DNA from: Strongylocentrotus droebachiensis
Taxonomy: Eukaryota; Echinodermata; Echinoidea; Camarodonta; Strongylocentrotidae
Reading direction: 5' to 3'
Assembly (NCBI GenBank): GCA_035222895.1
Contig: JAVYIG010004944.1
Location: 1-64,000 of the forward strand
Length of the DNA stretch: 64,000 bases
The position numbers were made by a program, and so were the translations under genes. How positions within the stretch are numbered: position 1 is the stretch's first letter; every line of letters begins with the position of its first letter. Shown in pieces: positions 10,429 to 21,569 of this stretch. The notes beneath the pieces were generated by a model. That model saw nothing but the letters and a program-made list of their open reading frames with translations. It had not been told where the DNA came from and searched no databases.

Positions 10429-11992
10429 GTATTGTCAACATTCTTTTGTCTTCAAGGCAAATCAAATTCGTAAAGGGGAAGTCCCTCCTGATATTAAAGT
10501 GGTTTTAACGAAAGTAGAAAAATGAGAGAAACAAATTAATATAAGTTTAATCAAAATCTGATTACAAATATGAAATTCATGATTTTTGTTTAAGTTGTCA
10601 TCATTGAAATGCAAATCGGCAACACTGTGATTTATCTTGCCAGCTCCTCTCCAATTTGCTCTCGATCTACAGAAAATTCATAAACTTTTATTTTCTTCAG
10701 TTATTGATGACAGTATAGATTTGTTTCATACTGTGCTTGTATAGAAACATATTTTTAATTATATTACCGGTAAACATGATTGTGTGATTGATAATTTTCT
10801 AAATGGAAAGGATGTATTGACTATTATTGGTTTTATAGTACAGGGCAAATGGGAAGAAAGCTCACAAGATATGTCAAAGAGTTTGCCAATTTGTGTTTGA
10901 TTGATTGCAAATTCATAACTTTCCTATTTTTCATTTGTTTTTGCTCAAATTTTCACAGGTCTGTTTCTATCAAATTCAACTAAATATGAGGGTGGAATTT
11001 CCCTTCAATGATTTTTTTTTTAAAATCAGTGCTGATAGCAAAAAAAAATCATTATCAGACCAATGACAGTTTAATAAAATAGTATGGACAATACAACAGT
11101 TTTTAATTGTTGAAATATATATTCACAAAGTATTATAAATAGGAATGTCAGACAAGTTTATTTGTAATGACAACACATTGATCAAGGAAAATGTTAGTCT
11201 TTTGTAATTTGCATGATTGAGCTGCAATTTCTTATACAGTGCATATATTAAGTTAAAGTATACACCAAATTTTGGTAAGTAGCGCCTAACTCAAAAGTCA
11301 CAATCACTGTGACCTTGAAATCTGTCCCATAATAAATAGTAACCTTTTCTGTCGTGTGATACCCTTTTCATTTTCTTTTTCTGCTATGGGTTTCAGAGTA
11401 CCAGGGTCTTTAAGTGTTGTTAAAATCTCTTTGCACCAAGTTTGGGCTGATCTAACTAATGTGGATCACGCCATATACATGTGTCACTTGGTCTTAAATC
11501 TTAAAAAAAAACTTAAATTCTTATTCTTGCTTAAGTGCTTCATTGTTTAAAGCAATGCAATGAATCCAAGCTTTCATTCAAGAGACCATGTTTCAACCTT
11601 TCAATCCATAAGATCACATTACATTATTTTCAACAGCCGATTTATTGCTTGTCTCGTGATGTCCAATTAAGATCTCTCTACACACTTGTCCATTGCGTCA
11701 TTCCACACACATTAGGTACATAAGGCATTTATCTTAAATAGCACATGAAACTCAAAGGTTACTAAACTCAAATGCAAAGGAGAATGCATATGTTGAATAC
11801 TCCTAAAGAACAGTAGACATTCATGAAGGAGGATGGCATCAGACAAGGATGACAATTATACAAAGATTGCGTCATCACAACGAAGAGAACATTATAAATG
11901 TTGCTTGCAATGAGTCTTTCTTTGAGTTTGATTAACAGTATTCATGAATTAATTAGTTGGATAATAGGAATACTGTATATTTTCCTCCCCAG
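10429..11992 (+). other. Intron 4 of ZNF gene 1
   Basis: A 1.56-kb intron with a TTTTCCTCCCCAG acceptor. The duplicate intron (20902-21569) is only 0.67 kb and lacks about 0.9 kb (roughly 10915-11825 here), an indel between the copies. No gene seen inside. Confidence 0.5.
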
Positions 11993-14484
11993 ATAAAGAG
12001 TTGGACACTGGAAAGGACAAGATACACCCACATATAACAGCATGCAGTAGAGAGAAGTCCCAACTTTGTTTACATTGCAGTAAGACATTTACTGATGAGA
12101 ACACTCTTATACTACATCAGAAAACACACCAGGGCGAGTATGAGCATACTCACCACCTTACAACACAAACAGGAGAGAAACCTTTCAAGTGTTCCCAGTG
12201 TGATGAGAGATTTTGTCATAGAGTTTCCCTGACCTGTCATTTAAGAACACACCATGGTGAAAAGCCTTATAAATGTTCTCATTGTGATAAAGGATTTTCT
12301 CAAAAGACTAAGCTTACTATCCACCTTAGAACACATACAGGAGAGAACCCCTTTAAATGTTCCCAATGTGATGAGGTATTTTGTTACCAAAGTAATCTTA
12401 CTACCCATTCAAGAACGCATAGTGTAGAAAAGCTGTATCGGTGTCCTGATTGTGATAAAGGATTTTCTCAAAAGTCTAGTCTTTCTAGCCACCTTAGAGT
12501 ACATACAGGACAGAAACCTTTTAAGTGTTCTCATTGTGATAAGGGTTTTTCTCACCAATGGAATCTTATCCGTCATGTAAGGACGCATACAGGAGAAATA
12601 CCTTATCAGTGTCCTTATTGTGAGAAAGGATTTTCTCAAAAGTCTAGTCTTTCTAGCCACCTTAGAGTACATACGGGAGAGAAACCCTTTAAGTGTTCCC
12701 AGTGTGATAAAGGATTTTCTCAAAAGACTAAGCTTACTATCCACCTTAGAACACATACAGGAGAGAAACCCTTTAAGTGTTCCCAGTGTAATAAGGGTTT
12801 TTCTCACCAATGTAATCTTATCCGTCATGTAAGGACGCATACAGGAGAAATGCCTTATCAGTGTTCCCATTGTGATGAGGTATTTTGTTACCAAAATAAT
12901 CTTACAACCCATTCTAGAACGCACAGTATAGAAAAGCTGTATCGGTGTCCCAATTGTGATAAAGGATTTTTTCAAAAGTCTAGTCTTTCTAGCCACCTTA
13001 AAGTACATACAGGAGAAAAACCTTTTAAGTGTTCTCATTGTGATAAGGGTTTTTCTCACCGAAGTAATCTTACCTGTCATGTGAGAATGCATACAGGAGA
13101 AAAGCCTCATCGGTGTCCCTATTGTGATAAAGGATTTTCTCAAAAGACTAAGCTAACTATCCACCTTAGAACACATACAGGAGAGAAACCCTTTAAGTGT
13201 TCTCATTGTGATAAGGGTTTTTCTCACCAATGGAATCTTATCCGTCATGTAAGGACGCATACAGGAGAAATGCCTTATCAGTGTCCTTATTGTGAGAAAG
13301 GATTTTCTCAAAAGTCTTGTCTTTCTAGCCACCTTAGGGTACATACAGGAGAGAAACCCTTTAAGTGTTCCCAGTGTGATAAGGGATTTTCTCAAAAGAC
13401 TAAGCTTACCATCCACCTTAAAACACATACAGGAGAGAAACCCTTTAAGTGTTCCCAGTGTAATAAGGGTTTTTCTCGAAAGACTAATCTTACAATCCAC
13501 CTTAGAACACATACAGGAGAGAAACCCTTTAAGTGTTCCCAGTGTAATAAGGGTTTTTCTCACCGATGTAATCTTATCCGTCATGTCAGGACGCATACAG
13601 GAAAAATGCCTTATCAGTGTTCCCATTGTGATAAAGGATTTTCTCAAAAGACTAAGCTAACTATCCACCTTAGAACACATACAGGAGAGAAACCCTTTAA
13701 GTGTTCTCATTGTGATAAGGGTTTTTCTCACCAATGGAATCTTATCCGTCATGTAAGGACGCATACAGGAGAAATGCCTTATCAGTGTCCTTATTGTGAG
13801 AAAGGATTTTCTCAAAAGTCTTGTCTTTCTAGCCACCTTAGGGTACATACGGGAGAGAAACCCTTTAAGTGTTCCCAGTGTGATAAAGGATTTTCTCAAA
13901 AGACTAAGCTAACTATCCACCTTAGAACACATACAGGAGAGAAACCCTTTAAGTGTTCTCATTGTGATAAGGGTTTTTCTCACCAATGGAATCTTATCCG
14001 TCATGTAAGGACGCATACAGGAGAAATGCCTTATCAGTGTTCTTATTGTGATGAGGTATTTTGTTACCAAAGTAATCTTACTACCCATACCAGAACGCAC
14101 AGTGTAGAGAAGCTGTATCGGTGTCCCGATTGTGATAAAGGATTTTCTCAAAGGTCTAGTCTTTCTAGCCACCTTAGAGTACATACAGGAGAGAAACCTT
14201 TTAAGTGTTCTCATTGTGATAAGGGTTTTTCTCACCAAAGTAATCTTACCTGTCATGTAAGAATGCATACAGGAGAAAAGCCTCATCGGTGTCCCTATTG
14301 TGATAAAGGATTTTCTCAAAAGACTAAGCTTACTATTCACCTTAGAACACATACAGGGGAGAAACCCTTTAAGTGTTCTCATTGTGATAAGGGTTTTTCT
14401 CATCAATGGAATCTTATCCGTCATGTAAGGACGCATACAGGAGAAATGCCTTATCAGCCCAATAAACAAAACACTAAAAAGTAA
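11993..14484 (+). CDS. ZNF gene 1, exon 5: C2H2 zinc-finger array (about 28 fingers)
   Basis: The exon opens after CCTCCCCAG and continues the phase-1 frame as [14 protein letters not shown]. Joined to exons 1-4 it gives 941 residues. After a first divergent finger (LCLHC...HQKTH) and a degenerate spacer come about 27 canonical 28-residue fingers of the form Y/FxCxxC-x12-H-x3-H with TGEKP or TGEMP linkers. The array ends abruptly in YQPNKQNTKK, where the next finger is cut. The family binds DNA in the nucleus. Base-contacting residues differ between finger types (KTKL, HQWN, KSSL, YQSN) while the backbone is nearly invariant. Fingers 13-16 and 19-22 are a block repeated at exactly 504 bp, so the array is turning over. 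No KRAB, SCAN or BTB domain is seen. All fingers keep their C2H2 residues; the gene is probably functional. Confidence 0.9.
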
Positions 14485-14699
14485 CCTCGTTTGGGAGTGT
14501 ATATTAAGTGATTCTAAAGTATGGTGCCTTTTGAACTACGGTAGATTTAAACGTTATCGACACATGCCTTCATTTAAACAAAAAAGGTTCTCCTGTTCAC
14601 GTTTTCATCTAACCTAAAAACCACCAATTTATCACGCGACTGTAGTAACGTGATTCCTATTACCTCTGTAAATCAAATGTTTATGACCAAATAACCACT
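14485..14699 (+). other. 3' flank of ZNF gene 1
   Basis: Short sequence between the stop codon and the satellite; no AATAAA seen except AATAAA overlapping the end of the coding region at 14461. The true 3' end is not located. Confidence 0.35.
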
Positions 14700-15480
14700 T
14701 GACCAAGCAACCAGTTTTTTGTCCGTTAATCGATGGTGGTGATAAATAAGTAATTATTTGGTCTTGTAAGCACCTTATCGAATGGTTTCACAGGTTATCC
14801 AAGGTTGATGGTAATAATCACGTTACTTACACCAGCTAATCGTCTTATTGTTCTGTCCGTGAATCTCTGGTTATATTAAATTAGTAATTCTGAGGTGTCT
14901 TACACACCTCTTTAAATGGTTTCAAAGTTACCATAACTTTCTTGGTTACGATCACGTAGCTAAAACTGATTACTAATCTTAAGCTGTAAATCTGTGAAAT
15001 TTAAGTGTGAAAAATTAGTTATTATTAGGTGTCTTAAAACACCTATTTAAATGGTAGTCAAAGTTGCCAGCAGCCGCGTTGATGATCTCGTGACTCAAAC
15101 AGATTATTAATCTAAGCTGGGCATACGTGACTTTTAGGTGTGAAAAGTTAGTAATTATTAGGTGTCTTAAAACACCTTTTTAAATGGTTTCAAAGTTACC
15201 ATAACTTTCTTGTTTACGATCACGTAGCTAAAACTGATTACTAATCTTAAGCTGTAAATCCGTGATGTTTAGGTGTGAAAAATTAGTAATTATTAGGTGT
15301 CTTAAAACACCTATTTAAATGGTAGTCAAAGTTGCCAGCAGTTCCGCGGTGATAATCTCGTGACTCAAACAGATTATTAATCTAAGCTGGGCATCTGTGA
15401 TTTTTAGGTGTGAAAAATGAGTTATTCTTGGGTGTCTTGATGGTTTCACAGTTACTATTTAGGTTCCGTGGTGATAATCC
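14700..15480 (+). repeat. Satellite of ~134-bp monomers in a 268-bp dimer
   Basis: Monomers carry TTAGTAATTATTAGGTGTC, TTAAAACACCT, AAATGG and GATTA(T/C)TAATCT. Two types alternate (one with CCATAACTTTCTTG, one with GCCAGCAG), so the exact period is 268 bp: AAGCTGTAAA occurs at 14981 and 15249. More diverged monomers extend left to about 14700. AGGTGTCTTAAAACACCT forms a palindrome in each monomer. Confidence 0.85.
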
Positions 15481-16705
15481 CATGACTGTTGGCATATTTC
15501 TATTTTCCCCAGTTGATAACTGACTGTTGGCATCTTTTCATTGCACCAGTTGATGACTGGGTGACTGTTTGCATATTTCCAGTTGAACCAGCTGACACCA
15601 ATCAATTTGCATATTGAATATGGGGTGTGTGCAGATCTATGTTTTTTCAACAATTTATCTGAATTTACAGCATATTTCTTAATTACTGATGATTTAGTTA
15701 TATGCAATTCATTTCGAAAATACTACAAATATAAATTACCAGTTATTAGGACATTTCGCTACTTCGTATAAATTACATTTAATTAAACATGAATAAGGGA
15801 AACATTAACTATGAACTAAAATAATTTCAATAAAATACAAATATATGAAAACAAATTGATTAACTAAATTATGTTAGTCTACTTATTACCAATGCCTTTA
15901 CATTGCAAATACAGACGTACCAGTATTGAAGTGTTGTTGCCGTTCAACTGGTTGGAAGTTTTACCAAATGGTTCTATTAATGGCTCAGCTAGACCAGTTG
16001 AATTCTAACTGGCGTGGATCAACTGGATCATTTAGCCCATTTCAATTTCCGGGTTACCAGTTGGCATTAACTGGTTCATCAACTGGACCAGTTGCAACTA
16101 GCTTTCTCTTCTGGGATGTTTGCAACCACCCCCCCCCCCCCCCAACCCCCTCTAATCCCAAACTGCTTCCGGCGAGCCTGGACGTAATCATGGAAGATCC
16201 AAAACACGATGTTCAGAAACGGGATGAGAACGTCATTATTTTGGTTCATTTTGTGTAACATTTGCGTAATTATTGGGTTGAACGCGGGTTACAGTAACAT
16301 ATTTCCTCTTCGACGTAAATTTCACGTGAATGAAGAACATGATTCATCTCAAGTCAGCCTTGTAATATTCACGTGAATTTCACGCAGATATTTTGACTAA
16401 AACTATCACTAACGCTTCACATGTTTCTGTGACGCGACAATTTCGTTTATGAAGATGTAATTTCAAAACCAAACAAACACGGGAGTATTAGGTTTCCAAA
16501 ATGGTCTCCAAGGTAGGGATAATCACGTTATTATATTGGTTATATTGCAGTGACAATTGCATGATTTAGTGTACGTGTGTTTTAAGTGACCTAGTACAAT
16601 AAACGTATTAACACATTTACGTAAATGTCCGGTGTTTGAAGAATGTAACTCTCCTCAAGTCGATACCTTGATATTGATGTGATTTTCACGTGATTTTGTT
16701 CATTG
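15481..16705. other. Intergenic, motif-rich but non-coding
   Basis: ACCAGTTGA/TCAACTGG words recur through 15500-16100. A C homopolymer run lies at about 16129-16142. AATTTCACGTGAAT-type words (16315-16400, 16680-16700) recur. A candidate frame at 15926-16258 has no family resemblance and spans the C run; it is not called. Confidence 0.45.
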
Positions 16706-17086
16706 GGAGTGTTCCAATTGTGATAAAGGATTTTCTCAAAAGACTAATCTTACTATCCACCTTAGAGTACATACAGGAGAGAAACGTTTTAAGTGATCTC
16801 ATTGTGATAAGGGTTTTTCTCACCAATGGAATCCTATCCGTCATGTAAGGACGCATACAGATCAGTGTCCTTATTGTCAGAAAGGATTTTCTCAAAAGTC
16901 TCGTTTTTCTAGCCACCTTAGAGTACATACAGGAGAGAAACCTTTTAAGTGTTCCCATTGTGATAAGGGTTTTTCTCACCAAAGTTATCTTATCTGTCAT
17001 GTAAGGACGCACACAGATAAAATGCCTTATCAGTGTCCTTAATGTGACAAAAGATTTTCTCAAAAGACTAAGCTTACTATCCACCT
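16706..17086 (+). pseudogene. C2H2 zinc-finger fragment, broken
   Basis: About four and a half fingers of the same family as ZNF gene 1 lie here without a reading frame: TGT to TGA at a zinc ligand (about 16793), lost linker residues near 16860, and CCTTAATGTGAC in place of a CxxC. It ends at a LINE insertion at 17087. It was probably once continuous with one of the flanking ZNF arrays. Confidence 0.85.
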
Positions 17087-17439
17087 TTTTTTCAAGATTC
17101 AAGATTCAAATTAGGTTTTATTCACGTCTTTTCAAAAAGTCCAAAGACTAAAAATGCAAGTTTACATCAAACATACAATCAGATATAAAAATAGCATTAA
17201 AAAAAATATATTTATATATATAAAGAAAACATAGCAAATGGGAGAAGAAAAAAAAAAGATATAAATATTAAAAAGTATTAAAAAGTATTAATATTGGAGT
17301 ATTGGCAGTGTGTTAATCACAAGTGTTACATGAATACAGTACATGTATAAGCATATTGTACATTACAAAAATTAGAAATCCTTAGATATCATTTGTCACA
17401 GTAACAATGACAGATGATTAAAGAATGATGTACTGTGAA

Positions 17440-18090
17440 ACATCATCAGAAGAGAAAAAGGTGGAGAGGAGCAGGGAGAAACAGAGAGGAGGAAGGAGAG
17501 ACGATGGGAGAAAGAGGAAGAGGCAGAGAGAGCACAGAGAGAGACAGAGACACAGAGACAGACAGAGAGATGAGAGAGAGGGGGTGGGAGTGAAATTTAA
17601 AAAAATAGAGAGGAAAGACCAGAAGTGAAGAAGAGAAAAGGTCATTTAAAAAGTAACAAGTTCAAATAGAGAAAAAAGATGAGAGAGTGAGAGGAAGAAT
17701 ACAAGTACATGCAATATCAAAATATGAATGAATGTGAGAATCTGCTGTGCCAATCATGACAGTTGATATTGCACATAAGTATATTGCTGAAATACATGAT
17801 ATATAAAGAGGCAAAGAGAGCAGAGCAGAGAGAGAGAGCGACATACAGACAGAGAGATGAGAGAGAGGGGGTGGGAGTGAAATTTTAAAAAAATAGAGAG
17901 GAAAGACCAGAAGTGAAGAATAGAAAAGGACATTTGAAAAGAAACAAGTTCAAATAGAGAAAAGGGATGAGAGAGTGAGAGGAAGGATAAATGTACATGC
18001 AATACCAAAATGCGAATGAATGTGAGAACCTGCTGTGCCAATCATCATGACAGTTGACATTGCACATAATTATATTGCTGAAATACATGA
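17440..18090 (+). repeat. GA-rich tract and 287-bp tandem duplication
   Basis: 17440-17600 is almost pure purine on the plus strand. Sequence from GTGGGAGTGAAATTT (17584) is repeated from 17871, an offset of 287 bp, through CTGAAATACATGATA. Open frames on either strand (RERQRHRDRQ; SLSLCLCLSL) are low-complexity artefacts. Confidence 0.85.
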
Positions 18091-18260
18091 TAACATAATA
18101 ATAATTACGTGAGCCTCTATTTATTATTATCCAAGGAACGAGTGAAAGATGGGATGGGAGAATTTCGGTACCTCAAAGTTCTCATCTTAGGCAAGGACAA
18201 ATCAAGTGCATTTCGCAGAATGCGGCTACAGTCATTGACTCTGCTCTCAGACAGGAGATG

Positions 18261-18702
18261 TCAATGAACCTTAGAATGGAGGAGTGATTTTGCAAATCTT
18301 AAAAAAAGGGATGTGCATCTCTCTTTAAGAGAGGAGACGCCAAGATGAGATTGCAGTTCATCATAAGTTCTGGAGTCAGGGTAGCTAATGATCCTGAGAG
18401 CTCTCCTCTGAACTCGCTCGATGCTTACAGAGTGGTTGTTTGTGATCCCTGATGTCCAAACAGGTGCTGCAAAGTCTAGCACTGGCCTGATGTACAACAT
18501 GATGTAGATAGTAGCAAGATCCTTGGTGGTAACACCATTCCTCCGAAGCTTATTCAGGAGATAAAGTCTTCTGGAATGGCTGACCTGCCCATCCCATTTG
18601 AGATCATCCTGAAGGAAGACCCCTAGGAGCTTAAGGGATGAGACAGCTTCCAGTGTGGTAGAGTTGATGTCAAGACTAAAGAATGATAGGTGGGGGAGGG
18701 GG
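18261..18702 (-). pseudogene. LINE reverse transcriptase, C-terminal (thumb) fragment
   Basis: The minus-strand frame contains SLKLLGVFLQDDLKWDGQV (the K-x-LG-V-x-x-D block), then YIRPVLDFAAPVW and IERVQRRALRIIS, all standard landmarks following the catalytic palm of CR1/Jockey-type reverse transcriptases. The palm and endonuclease are missing, so it is inactive. The first residues of the longer open frame are antisense ZNF exon sequence, not LINE. Confidence 0.85.
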
Positions 18703-18730
18703 GGGGGGGACTGGCGAAGAAATGAAATGA

Positions 18731-18751
18731 AAGACCCATCGACCAAACGAG
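18731..18751 (+). pseudogene. ZNF gene 2, remnant of exon 3
   Basis: AAGACCCATCGACCAAACGAG|GTATCATG matches the 3' end and donor of exon 3 of gene 1. The upstream half is replaced by LINE sequence, so no acceptor remains. This marks the left limit of the segmental duplication. Confidence 0.8.
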
Positions 18752-19593
18752 GTATCATGAATTTATTAAGAGAATTCTATTGTACAATGGCGCTCAGGGT
18801 GGTAAAAATTAAAACAAAATGTAAAATTGGAACATGAAAGGAGTATATACTGATGCATGAAGTCCAATTTGCTGGGCTCTAGGGTTTTATAGATGCACTC
18901 TGGTTCAATGTGCTCCTTATTTTGAAGCATTTCAAACAAATTGGTGTCCCTCATATTATTGAATGATTTTGAGAACGAACATTAATCTATTACTGAATTT
19001 GTTAAAAATAAAACCCCTTGTGGATCTGACAAGGAAGTAAAGTAGTAAAGATACAACGTACTAACGTAGACCTGCATTCACAACTGGGATATTGTTTCAC
19101 AAAACCGTCAACAGTGCAAGTTCACTGACATCCCATTGAAATACATGTATGTGTTAAATTCAAAACAGGTACACGCATTTTGATTGGTTGTCTACAAACC
19201 TCTACTTATTACAGTTTTGTAAAGCACTGCCCTGTTTTGAATGAATTAATAATTCATCGTCGTAAGATGTGGACTTTGGTACCCTCTGAAATTTTCAAAA
19301 AAGATTGTATGCTAGGTTGATGATGACAATAATTCTTTTTAATAACACACAATTTTAATAGTGACAATTTCTCTCTGGTCAGTATCATACACCAACCAAA
19401 CAAACTTCAATCTTGGACCTAACACTATAACCTTAGTCTGAATCTTACCCTAATTCTTACTTCGCCTGAAGTTCAATTGCAACCTTAACCCTAATCCAGA
19501 GTCTGGAGTAATTGATATTGGAGCATATGTCGGACCACCCAATTTAATCATTGTCAGTGACTTTAAATTTATTAACTGATTTCTTATTTTGTC

Positions 19594-20102
19594 TTAAAGG
19601 TAATACAAAGTTTTGGTATGAAGTTGTGAATTTGGTTCAAATGAACATATTGGAAGCATATACTTTCCTACAGTATTCAGTGATCGTTGTCGCGGTCGAA
19701 ATCCACTCAAAAGTTATGAAATTGTAAATAATAAACACTTTATGTTGAATAGCTCCCTCTCAAGGTCAAGATATTAATTAACCTATAAAACAATCATGTT
19801 TATTGACTAAAATCGACCAATTAGCTATTCTCGTTCGGAAATTATATATCACAACTTCATAATCTGAGATTTTCATGGTCTCAGCTACCATTGTACGGCC
19901 GTAGGAGCTATTTGAAATTTATCAAAATTTACCGGGAGCACCGGTAAATCTTTATATTCAATTTTTCTCGAAAGCAGAAGTGTTTTAGGGGCTAAAATTT
20001 CTGGTGTTTTTAATACATCCACAGGGGCATCCAAATATATCAAAATTGTATATCACATCCACCTATTTTTCAAAATTTCCCAAAACTTTGTAATACCTTT
20101 AA
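19594..20102 (+). mobile_element. MITE family M2, copy 1 (AAAGGTAATACAAAGTTTTG ends)
   Basis: Ends TTAAAGGTAATACAAAG and CTTTGTAATACCTTTAA are inverted. Gene 1 has GTCTAAAAGTAG where this copy has GTCTTAA...TTAAAGTAG, the expected empty site for a TTAA (or TA) target with one mismatch. Other copies are at 31793-32291 and, inverted, 34694-35191. Confidence 0.8.
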
Positions 20103-20113
20103 AGTAGTTATGT

Positions 20114-20501
20114 TTAAAGACAAAGTTGAGTTCTAGTCATGCGATTGCATTGTGAAAGAAAAGGTGTGATATGGATCAGAAAAAGTTGATCATGTAGCAT
20201 TGAAGTATTGGTGTGTACTGCAAGGTTCTCTGGAGTCATCAAAATCATAATAAATTTGGCTCAGTCTTGGTAAAGTAACAAGCTGAAGCACTATACACAG
20301 AAATATTTATATGGGACTACACAAATTTGTCGGGGCTTGATTTACATATCTTTCTATGTTCATTACTCAGCCAGTATACATTTCTACCAAAATGATTTGG
20401 CAAATGACATTTATTTGTAATCTTCAACATTCAGTGTAAACTTTGTTTGATTCTGTGAGAATTCCTTTTCTTTTTTTACCAGAACTCGAGTTTATCTTTA
20501 A
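20114..20501 (+). mobile_element. MITE family M1, copy 2
   Basis: Same TTAA-bounded element as at 9538-9909, in the same place in the duplicated intron, so it predates the segmental duplication. Confidence 0.7.
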
Positions 20502-20796
20502 GGTAAGATTTTATTTGGATCTTGGGGATGGGAGTGGGGTTGGCTTGTCACGGACAAAAATATAAATGAAGATAACTAGGCCTATGTTTAGAAGGAAGGG
20601 AACAACTCATTAAGTAAATAGCATTTACTCTCTATGTTCCAGTTTAATATCTTGAAAATCAAGTTGCACCACAAGAATTGACATGGTCTGAAAAAAGACA
20701 AAGTGATGAAAAATAGCTCAAAATCTTCAAATAAGTAGCATATGCACAGCTATTAAAAAAGGGAGATGTTGAACATTTCTTCTTGATTTCTTATAG

Positions 20797-20901
20797 AAAT
20801 GATCTATGCCACCATAAAGCAAGAAGATGAAGAAGAGATATGTGAACCTATTACAACTCAAGGTGAAGGAGGAGGAGAAACTGAGCAATTAATTCCTGAT
20901 G
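20797..20901 (+). CDS. ZNF gene 2, exon 4 copy
   Basis: 105 nt, phase 1 to 1, bounded by TTATAG and GATG|GTATGA. It encodes the same MIYATIKQEDEEEICEPITT peptide as gene 1, with only a few changes in its tail (TTQGEGGG; LIPDG). Splice sites and frame are intact, but the upstream exons of this copy are gone, so expression would need a new promoter or first exon. Confidence 0.55.
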
Positions 20902-21569
20902 GTATGATCAACCTTCTTTTGACTTCAAAGCAAATCAAATTCGTAAAGGGGAAGTCCATCCTGATATTAAAGTGGTTTTAACGAAAGTAGAAAAATGAGA
21001 GAAACAAATTAATATAAGTTTAAACAAAATCTGATTAAAATATGAAATTCATGATTTTTGTTTAAGTTGTCATCATTGAAATGCAAATCAGCAACACTGC
21101 ATGATGTATCTTGCCAGCTCCTCTCCCATTTGCTCTCTACAGAAAATTCAGAAACTTTTATTTTCTTCAGTTATTGATGACAGTATAGATTTGTGTCACA
21201 AGGTGCTTGTATAGAAACATATTTTTAATTATATTACCGCGGGTAAACATGATTGTGTGATTGATAATTTTCTAAAGGGAAAGTATGTATTAACTATTAT
21301 TGGTTTTATAGTACAGGGCAAATATGGGAAGAAAACTAGCTCACAAGATATGTCAAAGAGTTGCCAATTTGTGTTTGATTGATTGCAATGAATTTCTCAA
21401 TGAAAGGGCTTACCTCAGACAAGGGATGACAATTAGACAAAGATTGCGTCATCACAACGAAGATAACATTATCTTTGAGCTTGCAATGAGTCTTTCTTTG
21501 AGTTTGATTCAACATTGTTCATGAAGTAAATAGTTGGATAATAGGAATACTGTATATTTTCCTCTCCAG
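20902..21569 (+). other. Duplicated intron 4 (ZNF gene 2)
   Basis: Collinear with both ends of the gene 1 intron but about 0.9 kb shorter. Ends TTTTCCTCTCCAG. Confidence 0.6.

Larger units (their letters stand above)
17087..18727 (-). mobile_element. Truncated non-LTR retrotransposon (LINE) remnant 1
   Basis: On the minus strand the element ends AATAAAACCTAATTTGAATC...TTGAA plus an A run, at 17087-17110 inside zinc-finger sequence. The same 3' tail occurs at 23974 in another finger array. Reverse-transcriptase C-terminal sequence lies at 18261-18702. Between them is a purine-rich, internally duplicated region. The right junction falls within ZNF exon 3 sequence at about 18728. Confidence 0.7.
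18752..20796 (+). other. Duplicated intron 3 (ZNF gene 2)
   Basis: Collinear with 8679-10323 at high identity, interrupted by a MITE of family M2 (19594-20102) and including the M1 MITE copy at 20114-20501. No independent gene. Confidence 0.75.

Noticed and set aside
12409-14469. Long antisense open frames across the zinc-finger exons (MRKSFIT...CMRPYMTDK repeats)
   Set aside because: They are the complement of the C2H2 codon pattern and appear wherever fingers are repeated; no independent domain.
17418-18088. Serine/leucine-rich minus-strand proteins
   Set aside because: Low-complexity translation of a GA-rich, duplicated tract.
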